From: Bolinopsis microptera | Taxonomy: Eukaryota; Ctenophora; Tentaculata; Lobata; Bolinopsidae | NCBI RefSeq assembly: GCF_026151205.1 | Contig: NC_087072.1 | Span: forward strand, 12,688,169 to 12,752,168 | Reading direction: 5' to 3' | Length of the DNA stretch: 64,000 nucleotides | Shown here: positions 12,457 to 64,000 of the stretch, in pieces | How positions within the stretch are numbered: position 1 is the first letter of the stretch | Layout of the letters: each line of letters opens with the position of its first letter | Notes under the pieces: model-generated | What the model was told of the DNA's origin: nothing | Seen by the model: only the letters and a program-made list of their open reading frames with translations | Database searches by the model: none | Position numbers and translations under genes: made by a program

Positions 12457-14102
12457 TTCTTTTTGATTTCGCATTACATAAACATTATAATAAAACTCCG
12501 GCGAATAAACTTCTTATGAGTATTTTAGATTAAGTTACAGCGAATTTAATTTTAAAAGTGTATTTTAAGAAGATGCAAGTAACTTGCCGTGGGTTGTGAC
12601 TGTGGTTGGGTCATTAACTTTTGTCATTCGCCGGGCCTTCATCATAATGTTTATGTGCCAAATTCAGTGAAACCAAAGGATTTAAACTTAAAGTTAAGGT
12701 TTAAAACTTCAGATATAAACGAGCACGACACAATATAATGTTGTGGTCATGCAATGAGAGCAACATTTTGGAGAGCTCGTGTTAAATCGAACCGGCTTAT
12801 TGTAAACAAACATATGTAAATATTGTATTTATAAACGCGATCATAATATTATGTTTCTTAAGAAATAAACACTGCACGAGATTTAGATTAACAGGAACGC
12901 ATCATGCTGAACCTACCAGTATTATTCTATAGTTAGTAGTTACCGAGTTATCCTAACAGCTATAAGATGCCTGCAGTCAATCTAGTGTTTCCATGTAGTC
13001 AAGAGTAAAATATACTCTGAAGTTTTAGCTTCAACAATCTGCACCGTGATCCAGCAGTGAAACTAACTAGATCTTATTAGTGGGTATAGTTAGTTACACA
13101 GTAATGACATTATGAGACTCACTAGTTCCAACGCATTTAATTAGTGATCACCAAAGTTCACTGTTACCATGGCAACGCTCGCAACTCTTCTGAAAAATTT
13201 TCCGACTAAGCACGTTGAAGGTGCCTTGTTTCACCTTCTGGTGTACTGATCAGTTCTAGTCAACTTGCTTTACTATTGTGTACTATTGATTGTGGTTAAT
13301 TTGTGGATATTGGCTACCACTTCCATTACAGTTCGTCTGTAGTTGCTGGGTTGAGTTACATGATTCACTAAGCAGTTCCAGCTTAAAGATCATATCATTA
13401 TACCGTTAGTTCGGTTACCAACTAACGTTTTATTGCTCCAATATTCTTACCAATCTCAACTTAGTAGTCCTGACTTTCCGTGGTCAGCAGTCACTCTTAG
13501 TTACTTTGTTTAATTTTACTTGCTGAACTTTCCATCTGCTTGTTTTGGTGTCCTCAGTGACTTTCTTTAGTCACGTTTGAATAATCCTGTTTGAAACAGC
13601 TTGTTTCTCCTTATTAACCAACTCAGTGTCAGGATCATTTTGATAGCTTTTAGCGACATTTGCATACTTAGCATACTTGTGTAGTAATCAAATAGACCAC
13701 CGTTAGTGCGGCGGTCCATTAATTTGACGATCTGATCTCCTTGTTATGTGCTCCTTGCTGGATCTGACATTAATATAACAGATTAACCCTCTCCTGGAGA
13801 TACCAGCACCGTATTTATAATGATTATTATAACATGTTACAATGATGGTCGCTGCTGTGTTCCTCCGCCGAACTTGAGTCGAACGTTTCGTGTTGGATAC
13901 TTGGCTTTGTGACGGATTTTAGACGGAAATCGATTAAGCTGTCATTTGTCGTGTTTGAATTGGTATTAAATGATATTGTATATGATATTGTATATGATAT
14001 TGTATAATGTATATATGATATTTTATATGATATTGTGGTTTTAAGTTCACCTTGAATTCATATAACCACCGTTTAAAGAAGAGTTGCGACAAGGAAAAGC
14101 AC
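12457..14102. other. Unique sequence, no supported gene
   Basis: Contains the X-box at 13163 and a short TATATGATATTGTA repeat (13969-14037). Likely 5' flank or promoter region of candidate exon H. Confidence 0.35.
13163..13176. promoter_or_regulatory. X-box RFX motif, perfect palindromic form
   Basis: GTTACCATGGCAAC matches the RFX consensus on both halves. It lies about 930 bases 5' of candidate first exon H, in otherwise unique sequence. Confidence 0.5.
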
Positions 14103-14441
14103 ATGAACGGACGGCCTAGTGTCGGGCCTGGGGGGCGCCCAAGTGTGGTGAGCTCCGGACCTGGGGGGCGCCCAAGTGTGGTGAGCTCCGGGCCTGGGGG
14201 GCGCCCAAGTGTGGCAAACTACGGGGGGCGCCCAAGTGTGATAGTTCATCCAGGACTGGGGCTGAATCTGCAGTCTGTTGTTGGTGGACTCGGAATTGGG
14301 CCCGGAGCTGGATTGGGAAGTGGACTCGGAGCTGGATTAGGAGCTGGATTAGGAGGTGGACTAGGCAGTCTGCTGATCCCTAAAATACCAAGCAGAAGAG
14401 TCTCCAGGGTATCCACTGTACACAACATGTACTTGTCCGAG
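14103..14441 (+). CDS. Candidate alternative first exon H (113 aa, GRPSV/Gly-Leu repeats)
   Basis: ATG at 14103 opens 113 codons ending at a GAG/GTTAGT donor in phase 0. The first half repeats GGRPSV, from a GC-rich minisatellite. The middle is GLGAGLGAGLGGGLG-like, and the end is basic (IPKIPSRRVSRVSTVHNMYL). The minisatellite itself contains two internal GTG/GTGAGC donors (14148 and 14181), also in phase 0. A perfect X-box-like GTTACCATGGCAAC is at 13163-13176. The open frame over repeats alone would prove little, but the non-repetitive basic end and the donor support an exon. Confidence 0.42.
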
Positions 14442-14871
14442 GTTAGTTTCCTTCAGTCAGATAGGGTTAGATTTATTGTTACCAGATTACAAAGACTGAA
14501 AGGTGGAGCTAAATGATAAACAAATAACTTACTTACTTAACCTAGGCTACCATTCTGTAACTTCTATTCATTTCATATAGTTTATCTGTGTTGGCTTCAT
14601 TTAGGCCAATTTTCGTGGGGCGGATTCTTTTAGTACTGGTTCTAAACAAAACTGTACATGGTAAATTTCTGCGTTTTTCCGTCCAAACGTTGAACTGTGT
14701 TTCTACTGTGATCTTAGACCGTATTAAATCTATTCAGGTTGGGCTTAATGCTTATAGTTCAACTATTAGTTGGACTTTTAGTTAGGATTAGTGTATTTAT
14801 TAACCGATAAGAGTTAATTAATACACTAATTACCGGAACTATAGTGAAGATACTCTAGACATACATACCAC

Positions 14872-14885
14872 GTAACCATGACAAC
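14872..14885. promoter_or_regulatory. X-box-like RFX motif
   Basis: GTAACCATGACAAC, one base from the consensus; lies upstream of candidates at 15480 and 16020. Confidence 0.35.
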
Positions 14886-15479
14886 TTCATAGGAGCGCAC
14901 CCCTTACAACAGGCGTTTAGACCTAACAGATGTGCTAATTAAGCATTATAAATAAAGAGCCTGCCCCCACAGCTTGTAGTTGTGCTATATCCCAGGTTTA
15001 TATCCGAGTACTCTGACTGACCTGATCTAGTCATATGTGCTGTGTTGTAGAACACGTTGCAGTATCACCGGTCTCATCTTGTTAACGATACAGCTTTGTA
15101 GTTTTTAAAAGTTGTTCTGTGGAACCGTTTTTGTCGTTTTCTCGTGCTCAATTACATAGTTGGAGTGTTTATTTGTTCCAAGGATGGATATTTTGACAGA
15201 CTATGACACAAGACTTAACTTATTCTAATTTAATTGAGAAATTATTTTAAGTGTACAGTTCAGTCATCATAATCCATCACAATTACACCAACCATCATAG
15301 AGAATTAATTGAAATGAAGTTAAATGGATTTGGTTAGGGGAAAATGAAATATGGTTATTTCATTGGAAATGCGCGTGGATAAATATCCCCAGAGATTGAT
15401 TATACCAGCACTACTGTCAAACTAATATTGATTGCCACCAGAAATCTCACAGAAACTCCAAATACGGTTTTATCTTGCT

Positions 15480-15503
15480 ATGCTTCTTATAATCTTGATG
15501 AAG
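15480..15503 (+). CDS. Weak candidate first exon (8 aa)
   Basis: ATG at 15480 gives MLLIILMK followed by a consensus GTGAGT donor in phase 0. An X-box-like GTAACCATGACAAC is at 14872-14885. The peptide is very short and hydrophobic, unlike the other candidates. Confidence 0.17.
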
Positions 15504-16019
15504 GTGAGTTTCACTAAATCCAAACGAGCACTTTAGATGAAGCATTTGCTCCCAAAACTAATTAGATTTAACCCAGAGCCTCTCACTTTCCTCACCTCCC
15601 AGAATTTAAGATGTTACAACATTACTCCAGATGAGTTTAGGGTTAAAGTAAGATTAAAGTGCATCTATTAGCGTCCTCATCAGGTTACAAAGGTTCAAAA
15701 CAACTCTTAATCAAAATTAGCGGTAATATAATGAAGGAAGGAAGGTGCTGCCTTGGATTAGATTTCAAAATAAATTGGTTCATGTGCCTGCCACCTGTAG
15801 GTGTTATACTTCTGTTCTTCATCTTGTCAATTTATGTGAGGCTTCATTTAGCAAATTTACCAAATAGTTTCGGGTTGTTTCACTGTTCATTGTGCCTTCA
15901 TAAAAAATAAAAGAGCACAAGTGACCGTACAGCTATTAAAGTTAGTATCGTTATTGGTTCAATCTGCCTTTTCCCTAAAAATCTGGTCAACAGTATTGGA
16001 GGGATCTGAAGACTAAACC

Positions 16020-16088
16020 ATGGCTATCTCAGTAAGGTGCTATCAGAAAAACCAACTCCAACATCTCCGTAACTTTCAATCACAAGTG
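16020..16088 (+). CDS. Candidate alternative first exon J (23 aa)
   Basis: ATG at 16020 gives 23 codons (MAISVRCYQKNQLQH to FQSQV) and a GTAGGT donor in phase 0. The intron side begins at once with the 25-bp satellite. The peptide is basic and Gln-rich. An earlier GTAAGG lies after codon 4. An X-box-like site is at 14872-14885, over 1 kb upstream. Confidence 0.33.
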
Positions 16089-18200
16089 GTAGGTTTCTGA
16101 GACTCAGTGATGTTATTGTTTCTGAGACTCAGTGATGTTACTGATTCTGAGACTCAGTGATGTTATTGTTTCTGAGACTCAGTGATGTTACTGTTTCTGA
16201 GACTCAGTGATGTTATTGTTTTTGAGACTCAGTGATGTTACTGTTTCTGAGACTCAGTGATGTTATTGTTTCTGAGACTCAGTGATGTTATGGTTTCTGA
16301 GACTCAGTGATGTAATTGTTTCTGAGACTCAGTGATGTTATTGTTTCTGAGACTCAGTGATGTTACTTTTCTGAGACTCAGTGATGTTACTGTTTCTGAG
16401 ACTCAGTGATGTTACTGTTTCTGACACTCAGTGATGTTATTGTTTCTGAGACTCAGTGATGTTACTGTTTCTGAGACTCAGTGATGTTACTGTTTCTGAG
16501 ACTCAGTGATGTTACTGTTTCTGAGACTCAGTGATGTTACTGTTTCTGAGACTCAGTGATGTTACTGTTTCTGAGACTCAGTGATGTTATTGTTTCTGAG
16601 ACTCAGTGATGTTATTGTTTCTGAGACTCACTGATGTTACTGTTTCTCAGACTCAGTGATGTTATTGTTTCTGAGACTCAGTGATGTTACTGTTTCTGAG
16701 ACTCAGTGATTTTATTGTTTCTTAGACTCAGTGATGTAATTGTTTCTGAGACTCAGTGATGTTACTGTTTCTGAGACTCAGTGATGTTATTGTTTCTGAG
16801 ACTCAGTGATGTTATGGTTTCTGAGACTCAGTGATGTAATTGTTTCTGAGACTCAGTGATGTTATTGTTTCTGAGACTCAGTGATGTTACTGTTTCTGAG
16901 ACTCAGTGATGTTACTGTTTCTCAGACTTAGTGTTGTGACCACATGTCACAAGTTCTGACTTTTTGACTACAGACGACTCAGTGATGTTATTGTTTCTGA
17001 GACTCAGTGATGTTACTGATTCTGAGACTCAGTGATGTTATTGTTTCTGAGACTCAGTGATGTAATTGTTTCTGAGACTCAGTGATGTTATTGTTTCTGA
17101 GACTCAGTGATGTTACTTTTCTGAGACTCAGTGATGTTACTGTTTCTGAGACTCAGTGATGTTACTGTTTCTGACACTCAGTGATGTTATTGTTTCTGAG
17201 ACTCAGTGATGTTACTGTTTCTGAGACTCAGTGATGTTACTGTTTCTGAGACTCAGTGATGTTACTGTTTCTGAGACTCAGTGATGTTACTGTTTCTGAG
17301 ACTCAGTGATGTTATTGTTTCTGAGACTCAGTGATGTTATTGTTTCTGAGACTCACTGATGTTACTGTTTCTCAGACTCAGTGATGTTATTGTTTCTGAG
17401 ACTCAGTGATGTTACTGTTTCTGAGACTCAGTGATTTTATTGTTTCTGAGACTCAGTGATGTAATTGTTTCTGAGACTCAGTGATGTTACTGTTTCTGAG
17501 ACTCAGTGATGTTATTGTTTCTGAGACTCAGTGATGTTATGGTTTCTGAGACTCAGTGATGTAATTGTTTCTGAGACTCAGTGATGTTATTGTTTCTGAG
17601 ACTCAGTGATGTTACTTTTCTGAGACTCAGTGATGTTAATGTTTCTGAGACTCAGTGATGTTACTGTTTCTGACACTCAGTGATGTTATTGTTTCTGAGA
17701 CTCAGTGATGTTACTGTTTCTGAGACTCAGTGATGTTACTGTTTCTGAGACTCAGTGATGTTACTGTTTCTGAGACTCAGTGATGTTACTGTTTCTGAGA
17801 CTCAGTGATGTTACTGTTTCTGAGACTCAGTGATGTTATTGTTTCTGAGACTCACTGATGTTACTGTTTCTCAGACTCAGTGATGTTATTGTTTCTGAGA
17901 CTCAGTGATGTTACTGTTTCTGAGACTCAGTGATTTTATTGTTTCTGAGACTCAGTGATGTTATTGTTTCTGAGACTCACTGATGTTACTGTTTCTCAGA
18001 CTCAGTGATGTTATTGTTTCTCAGACTCAGTGATGTTATTGTTTCTCAGACTCAGTGGTGTTATTGTTTCTGAGACTCAGTGATGTTATTGTTTCTGAAA
18101 CTCAGTGATGTAACTGTTTCTCAGACTCAGTGATGTTACTGTTTCTCAGACTTAGTGTTGTGACCACATGTCACAAGTTCTGACTTTTTGACTACAGACG
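16089..18200 (+). repeat. 25-bp satellite, about 80 copies in two blocks
   Basis: Unit TTTCTGAGACTCAGTGATGT plus TAYTG. Each unit holds the palindrome CTGAGACTCAG. Blocks end at about 16975 and 18200 with the same unique tail (GACCACATGTCACAAGTTCT...), so the second block is a large duplication of the first. Confidence 0.96.
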
Positions 18201-18653
18201 TTGCTTTCGGCAACGTGTACGTGTGTTTACTTGATCCTGTTTAATTTTGGCACTTCACGTAATATGTGGATCCCTCTGCTAATCAATGTGGATATGTGGC
18301 TTGTGACTTATAACGTATCATGTTTGATGATAAGCAGGCAAGCGAAAGCTGAAGTAACACATAGTGGCACCCATCTAGAAGCGGTGACTCGTACTGAGAG
18401 GCTGAGAGAAGGCGAGCAGGGACCTCGTGAGACATAACAAGCTTTAGCTCTCAGAGAAACAAACTCATCAGCTGCTCCATCTGTTGGCTGTGATGGATTA
18501 GTGCTAAATAGTGGTCTCAACTTCAGCATGCTTAAATTCCATGCCAATTACGTGGTTATGATTTTGCAGCAACTTCTCACTTGTTGTGATTAGTTAGTGG
18601 TTTTGTTTATTCGCTACTAAAAGATCGTGGTTGGATGCAGAATCTCGTTCTAG

Positions 18654-18725
18654 ATGTATTCTGTAGTGAAGAAGTTGACTGTATCGCGACTCAGGACCAT
18701 CAACAGACAGTCTAGTTTCAATGTG
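18654..18725 (+). CDS. Candidate alternative first exon K (24 aa)
   Basis: ATG at 18654 gives 24 codons (MYSVVKKLTVSRLRT to SSFNV), strongly basic, ending at a consensus GTGAGT donor in phase 0. TTCTAG directly before the ATG could be an acceptor, which would make this the second exon of a transcript with a non-coding leader. It sits between the 25-bp and 30-bp satellites. Confidence 0.45.
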
Positions 18726-19080
18726 GTGAGTGTTGTGGGGTAGTTGGTGTCAAGTTGTTCTGAATATTCTGTAGTATGGAGAGTTGGCGCGATTTTTAAA
18801 TTGTATCCGTGGTTTAAACCTTCATGAAAACTTATTGTCTAGTCGTCAGTAGATGAAGAATTAATTACACAATGTTCGACGTCAGAGTATGAGAAATAAG
18901 AATACATTTATGAGAATATTAGTGTTATTATATATTATGAGAGATAAGTTTGGAGCATTTTGACATTAGTAGATAGGAAAAATGAAGGCAATGACTTGAT
19001 GTGTCCTTATTGTATAATCAACAACAGGTGTTTAGCAGTTAACCTATGCACCGGTAATTCGATATTAGCTGAACTGTATT

Positions 19081-19094
19081 GTTGCTATGGATAC
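19081..19094. promoter_or_regulatory. X-box-like motif, degenerate
   Basis: GTTGCTATGGATAC has one strong and one imperfect half-site, about 400 bases 5' of candidate first exon L. Confidence 0.28.
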
Positions 19095-19494
19095 CTAAAA
19101 AGCACCTGTTGTTGCCAAATGTGCGAGTATCGCACCACGCACAGCCACACAGAACTAGATCCCGCTTATAAATCATAAACCGTTTTTCTATAGTTATTAG
19201 TTTAACTCTGGCTCTGTGTGTCCAGCCGGCCAGCATTTCGAATTCCGTATTACGGTGCGGGCTGGGTAATCTGAGAATGAATTATATGAATTGATTTGAT
19301 CATTTATAACGGCTCCCTCTCCTAGTCCCACATCCCTATTCAATCTATATTATAGCTAGCTGTTGAGCATGTCTTCTTTTACGAAATAGAAAAACTCGTT
19401 AACGTTTGGTTGTACAGCTGTTTGCAGCTGACTCCCTTATATTGTAGATAGAGTTTCGTTTTTTACTTGAGCTTGTCAAAGAGGCGGCCCCAAG

Positions 19495-19569
19495 ATGACA
19501 AAGAGGTCAGCGGGAATCAAGAAACTTTCCACGGTCATGTGGCTCCGGTCAACTATGAGGGCCAAAGTT
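19495..19569 (+). CDS. Candidate alternative first exon L (25 aa)
   Basis: ATG at 19495 gives 25 codons (MTKRSAGIKKLSTVM to MRAKV), basic, ending GTT/GTGAGT in phase 0. The last exon bases and the donor (AAAGTTGTGAGTACC) are the seed of the 30-bp tandem array that follows, so the donor is present about 25 times. An X-box-like GTTGCTATGGATAC is at 19081-19094, about 400 bases upstream. Confidence 0.5.
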
Positions 19570-20297
19570 GTGAGTACCTTCTATTTCACTCACAAAGTTG
19601 TGAGTACCTTCTATTTCACTCACAAAGTTGTGAGTACCTTCTATTTCACTCACAAAGTTGTGAGTACCTTCTATTTCACTTAAAAAGTTGTGAGTACCTT
19701 CTATTTCACTCACAAAGTTGTGAGTACCTTCTATTTCACTTACAAAGTTGTGAGTACCTTCTATTTCACTCACAAAGTTGTGAGTACCTTCTATTTCACT
19801 TACAAAGTTGTGAGTACCTTCTATTTCACTCACAAAGTTGTGAGTACCTTCTATTTCATTCGCAAAGTTGTGAGTACCTTTTATTTCACTTAAAAAGTTG
19901 TGAGTACCTTCTATTTCACTCACAAAGTTGTGAGTACCTTCTATTTCACTCAAAAAGTTGTGAGTACCTTCTGTTTCACTCACAAAGTTGTGAGTACCTT
20001 CTATTTCACTCACAAAGTTGTGAGTACCTTTTATTTCACTTAAAAAGTTGTGAGTACCTTCTATTTCACTCACAAAGTTGTGAGTACCTTCTATTTCACT
20101 TACAAAGTTGTGAGTACCTTCTATTTCACTCACAAAGTTGTGAGTACCTTCTATTTCATTCGCAAAGTTGTGAGTACCTTTTATTTCACTTAAAAAGTTG
20201 TGAGTACCTTCTATTTCACTCACAAAGTTGTGAGTACCTTCTATTTCACTCACAAAGTTGTGAGTACCTTCTGTTTCACTCACAAAGTTGTGAGTAC
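19562..20297 (+). repeat. 30-bp satellite carrying a 5' splice site, about 24 copies
   Basis: Unit AAAGTTGTGAGTACCTTCTA plus TTTCACTCAC. It begins with the last codons and donor of candidate exon L. Open frames on both strands are a by-product of unit length 30. Confidence 0.96.
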
Positions 20298-20402
20298 TTC
20301 TGTAGCATTCTCCTATACTATATTTCCGACGTTGTATGTCTGACTCCCAGTCAGTTAAGCTTTAGTTCAGCACTCCGTAATAATATGATTGAATATTCAG
20401 AA

Positions 20403-20535
20403 TATTAGAATTTAAGAAGCAGACCTATTTGATAAACTCCTGCAGAGTTCTTATCTGCTGAGTATCCCAAATTAGAATATAAGAAGTAGGCCAGTTTGAT
20501 GAACTTCCGCAGAATTCTCATCAGAGTGTCCCAGC
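20403..20535 (+). repeat. Diverged tandem duplication, about 66 bp x 2
   Basis: Two related segments starting TAGAATTTAAGAAG and TAGAATATAAGAAG. Confidence 0.7.
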
Positions 20536-20917
20536 AGCTACGTGCACTTGTCCGACAGCTATTTGAGCGCTCTCTGTGCTATGATCGCACTTGTCATGCT
20601 AATTAACAACCACTAAATTGCCTCCCACCGAGCTGACCGCTACAATATATCCCTCATAAAATATCCGACCTGCTTGTGCTTGGTCAAATAGAGTTGCAGC
20701 TTGTCTAATTGTGCTCTCCCCACACTCCGGTCCTCTCCCACAGTCCCAGCACGCTCTGCCGCTACACTACCGACACTGCAGTCTGATGAGGAACTAATCT
20801 CCTCTGATGGACCAGGCCTGTCCGGGGGGTCCGCGTGGCCCGACTGGATTTGGTGAGCAATTTGACAGGTTCTACCGCTAATTTTGTTTGGTATTTATGT
20901 TTTATTCGTTTGTCGGT

Positions 20918-21031
20918 ATGACGAGGAAGTTTACTTTGAGCTCGGTAGTGAACAAGGTTGGGCTGGAGCCTCTCACCAAGGATAGGAAGGACCCCTCCGC
21001 GTACTACGCCCGTCGTCTCGTCATGAACTGT
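20918..21031 (+). CDS. Candidate alternative first exon M (38 aa)
   Basis: ATG at 20918 gives 38 codons (MTRKFTLSSVVNKVG to YYARRLVMNC), basic and coding-like, ending TGT/GTTAGT in phase 0. The exon end and donor (CATGAACTGCGTTAGTTTTA) are repeated four times in the first 100 bases of the intron. No upstream acceptor abuts the ATG. Confidence 0.5.
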
Positions 21032-21132
21032 GTTAGTTTTAGTTAAAACATGAACAGCGTTAGTTTTAGTCATGAACTGCGTTAGTTTTAGTCATGAACT
21101 GCGTTAGTTTTATTTATGAACTGCGTTAGTGT
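21022..21132 (+). repeat. 22-bp tandem repeat carrying exon M end and donor
   Basis: CATGAACTGCGTTAGTTTTA repeated four to five times, starting inside candidate exon M. Confidence 0.88.
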
Positions 21133-21496
21133 TAGTTAAAACCATCAAGTTATAAAAAGATTCTCGTGAAGCACTTTTCGGCGGAACTCTCCTCAAAGAC
21201 CTGGATGCGTGACACAATATCGGTTAATCACTACTACATAAACACTTGTTGTTTCACCTCTCATTCATGATAAGTTGCACGTAAAGTTATAGTGATGGGA
21301 ATTTATCTGAAAATTGATTTTAACTCAAGCTCAAAAATATGCTAAAAGCTTTGAAAAGCCCAATAATGACTGACGACTGACGACTTTTCAACTGATGACT
21401 GATGACTGACGACTGATGACTGATGACTGACAAACACGACGGTATGAATAGTCTATGAAACCACTGTAAAATACCGCCTAACCTCAAAGAGCAACC

Positions 21497-21577
21497 ATGA
21501 AGACAAAAGGAGGGTTGACTGGCATTACCCTGTTCTTTAGGAAAACTGTTTCTCGAGCTCGGCAAAACGCAGCTCAG
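21497..21577 (+). CDS. Candidate alternative first exon N (27 aa)
   Basis: ATG at 21497 in a good context (GCAACCATGA) gives 27 codons (MKTKGGLTGITLFFR to SRARQNAAQ), ending at a perfect CAG/GTAAGT donor in phase 0. Joined to 23924 it would read ARQNAAQ-QKAREEKEHKRGR, a continuous basic helix much like vertebrate DNAH5 N-termini. Together with the 23025 exon it is the best candidate for the ancestral start. Confidence 0.55.
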
Positions 21578-22170
21578 GTAAGTTATTCTCCTTCAAAAAC
21601 TGTACTTTGTTAAGTTTTAAAAATGTCCCGCCTGCAACATCATATTCCTAGATATCTGGGTAGTTTTGAGTGTCTTTAAAAGAAATAATAGGCTAGATCC
21701 CCAACTTATCAATCGTCTGGTAGTTAAGGTTGATGGTACAAGTCTAAATATACCATAGTGTGAGCACTGTTTAGTTCTGTGTAAGGGCACGGTTGAATCT
21801 TTATGTACCTATGATTTTACATCACCAGTTGTTATATTATTAGGTTAAATACCACGTATCCAAACAGCTGGTCGACTCTAACTAACTAAGATTCAGACTT
21901 TCAGATATTACCCAATTATGTGATGATTATGCGGCGAATTTCAATAGCTCATGAGACAATTATTGTACGGCACTATTTGATGCACTGGGAACAGGTCGTT
22001 TCTAAAAACCAGCCATGACAATCGAAGAGCGATTAGTAAGCAAATTGTAAACAAATTCAGTATCGGTAATTCGAAATGAGTGACGTACAAACAAGAACGG
22101 GTCACAACCCAGCTGTGTCACATTGTACAAGATAATGAATGTCCAAACTCTCACAATGTTAAAAGCTAGT

Positions 22171-22229
22171 GTCACGTGACAAATTCACTAAAGAGGTGAT
22201 GTTACAAGCTCACACTAGTGTCACGTGAC
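22171..22229. promoter_or_regulatory. Two GTCACGTGAC palindromes
   Basis: The 10-bp palindrome GTCACGTGAC, the bHLH-zip (MITF/TFEB-type) site, occurs at 22171-22180 and 22220-22229 within a short duplication (TAAAGAGGTG follows each). They are about 800 bases 5' of the dynein start. Confidence 0.35.
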
Positions 22230-22634
22230 TAAAGAGGTGGGTAATGGTGGGGAGGTGGCGTAAGAGTGTTGTTACCAACTCCCCGCCCTTAGTCAGGTCT
22301 GTGTAAAGCTGACTGTTTAGTGTTTACTCCTTATTTGAACATACTTGAAGGTGTGAATGTACCCTAAGTATATTCATTAGTTTCTAAATAGTTTGTGTTC
22401 GGGTTCCTGACTGCTGAAAGTCCGCAATGTAATGAAACCAATCACTCTAATCCTCTCTAATCCTCTCTACAATGTTACTTACAGAAAGGTGTTCTGAGTA
22501 ACTTCCCCGAAGTAGTTCCTGTGAAGCAGTGGAACCCAACTTCACCTAACAGAGCGTGACAATATTTCAACAATTACCGTGCAAGATAAAATTTGTGAGC
22601 CCTGCTCGGCCCGGGTTGTATTTCATCATCTCCC

Positions 22635-22648
22635 GTTGCCATGACAAC
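22635..22648. promoter_or_regulatory. X-box RFX motif
   Basis: GTTGCCATGACAAC is a full match to the RFX consensus, 377 bases 5' of the dynein start at 23025. RFX control of axonemal dynein genes is well established. Confidence 0.55.
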
Positions 22649-23024
22649 CTAAATACTGATACTTTCTGTGATATCTTCACTAGTGTTTACTGAGCTTTCA
22701 GACAATAATTGCCCATTATTTGCCGCTAAAATGTTCCCATTACCGAAGTAGTGGCCGTGTCTTGCTCCTCGTTACCTAACTGCTCACTTCCGACGTACTA
22801 GCTGTAGTGTGACCTACTGTGCAAACCTCGCTTGTTTCTCTCCTTTTTTTGCTTTTTTGGTTGCATTCTAGTCGGCACTTTTATTTGTTGTTGGAAGTAG
22901 TTGGATACCTCTCTACCAGAGAGTCGCTAGTAGACCTGGGAAGATATACTCTGACGAGTGAGTTTAGTTAGTTTCACTCTTAGATCACCCACTGAGGGAA
23001 CTACAGCATCCATATCCTGTTACC

Positions 23025-63992
<40,968 letters not shown>

Positions 63993-64000
63993 GTAAAGCT

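Larger units (their letters stand above)
14442..16019. other. Unique sequence, weak candidates only
   Basis: Contains the X-box-like site at 14872 and a short candidate exon at 15480. Nothing else is recognisable. Confidence 0.35.

Noticed and set aside
13168-13248. ATG at the X-box opening MATLATLLKNFPTKHVEG
   Set aside because: No phase-0 donor and a stop soon after; the ATG is part of the X-box palindrome.
16089-18200. CRISPR-like regular repeats
   Set aside because: Direct contiguous 25-bp units with no unique spacers, in a eukaryotic intron-rich context; it is a satellite.
19467-20408. 313-codon and 244-codon frames over the 30-bp array
   Set aside because: A unit length of 30 keeps frames open by construction. 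Only the first 25 codons plus donor look like an exon.

Overview
This is eukaryotic, intron-rich, AT-rich animal DNA. The window is dominated by the 5' two-thirds of one large plus-strand gene: an axonemal outer-arm dynein heavy chain of the DNAH5/DNAH8 class. I could join 55 coding exons (23025-63992) with intact GT-AG boundaries and consistent phase. They give about 2750 codons, from the N-terminus through tail, linker, AAA1 and AAA2 to part of AAA3, where the window ends. Motile cilia plus two rhodopsin-family receptors with unusual motif changes fit a metazoan. A cnidarian or other early-branching or invertebrate animal is my guess; the sequence does not settle the phylum.

Layout. Positions 1-23000 hold no conventional multi-exon gene. 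They hold very large tandem repeats, a 1.9-kb element with 40-bp terminal inverted repeats interrupted by a hAT-type MITE with a perfect 8-bp target duplication, and a scattered series of short ATG-starting open segments. Each of these ends at a good 5' splice site in phase 0, the phase needed to join the first recognisable shared dynein exon (23924-24013). I read them as candidate alternative first exons of the dynein gene, each giving a different short, mostly basic N-terminus. Several have an RFX X-box-like palindrome (GTTRCCATGRCAAC type) 200-950 bp upstream, as expected for promoters of a ciliary gene. This possible N-terminal diversity cluster is the most interesting system in the window, and it is an inference.

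Positions 23025-63992 are the dynein gene. Two receptor genes lie inside its introns on the opposite strand: a 345-aa receptor with an uninterrupted coding region (33134-34171) and an 8-exon, 414-aa receptor (43154-48263).

A second unusual theme runs through the window. Splice sites are embedded in local tandem duplications. At least a dozen introns, in the dynein gene, in the nested receptor and after candidate first exons, begin with repeated copies of exon end plus 5' splice site, or end in arrays that carry the 3' splice site. Other repeats include 25-bp, 30-bp, 35-bp and 162/293-bp tandem arrays, long GACA, GA and CTC arrays, and a perfect 278-bp palindrome in a dynein intron.
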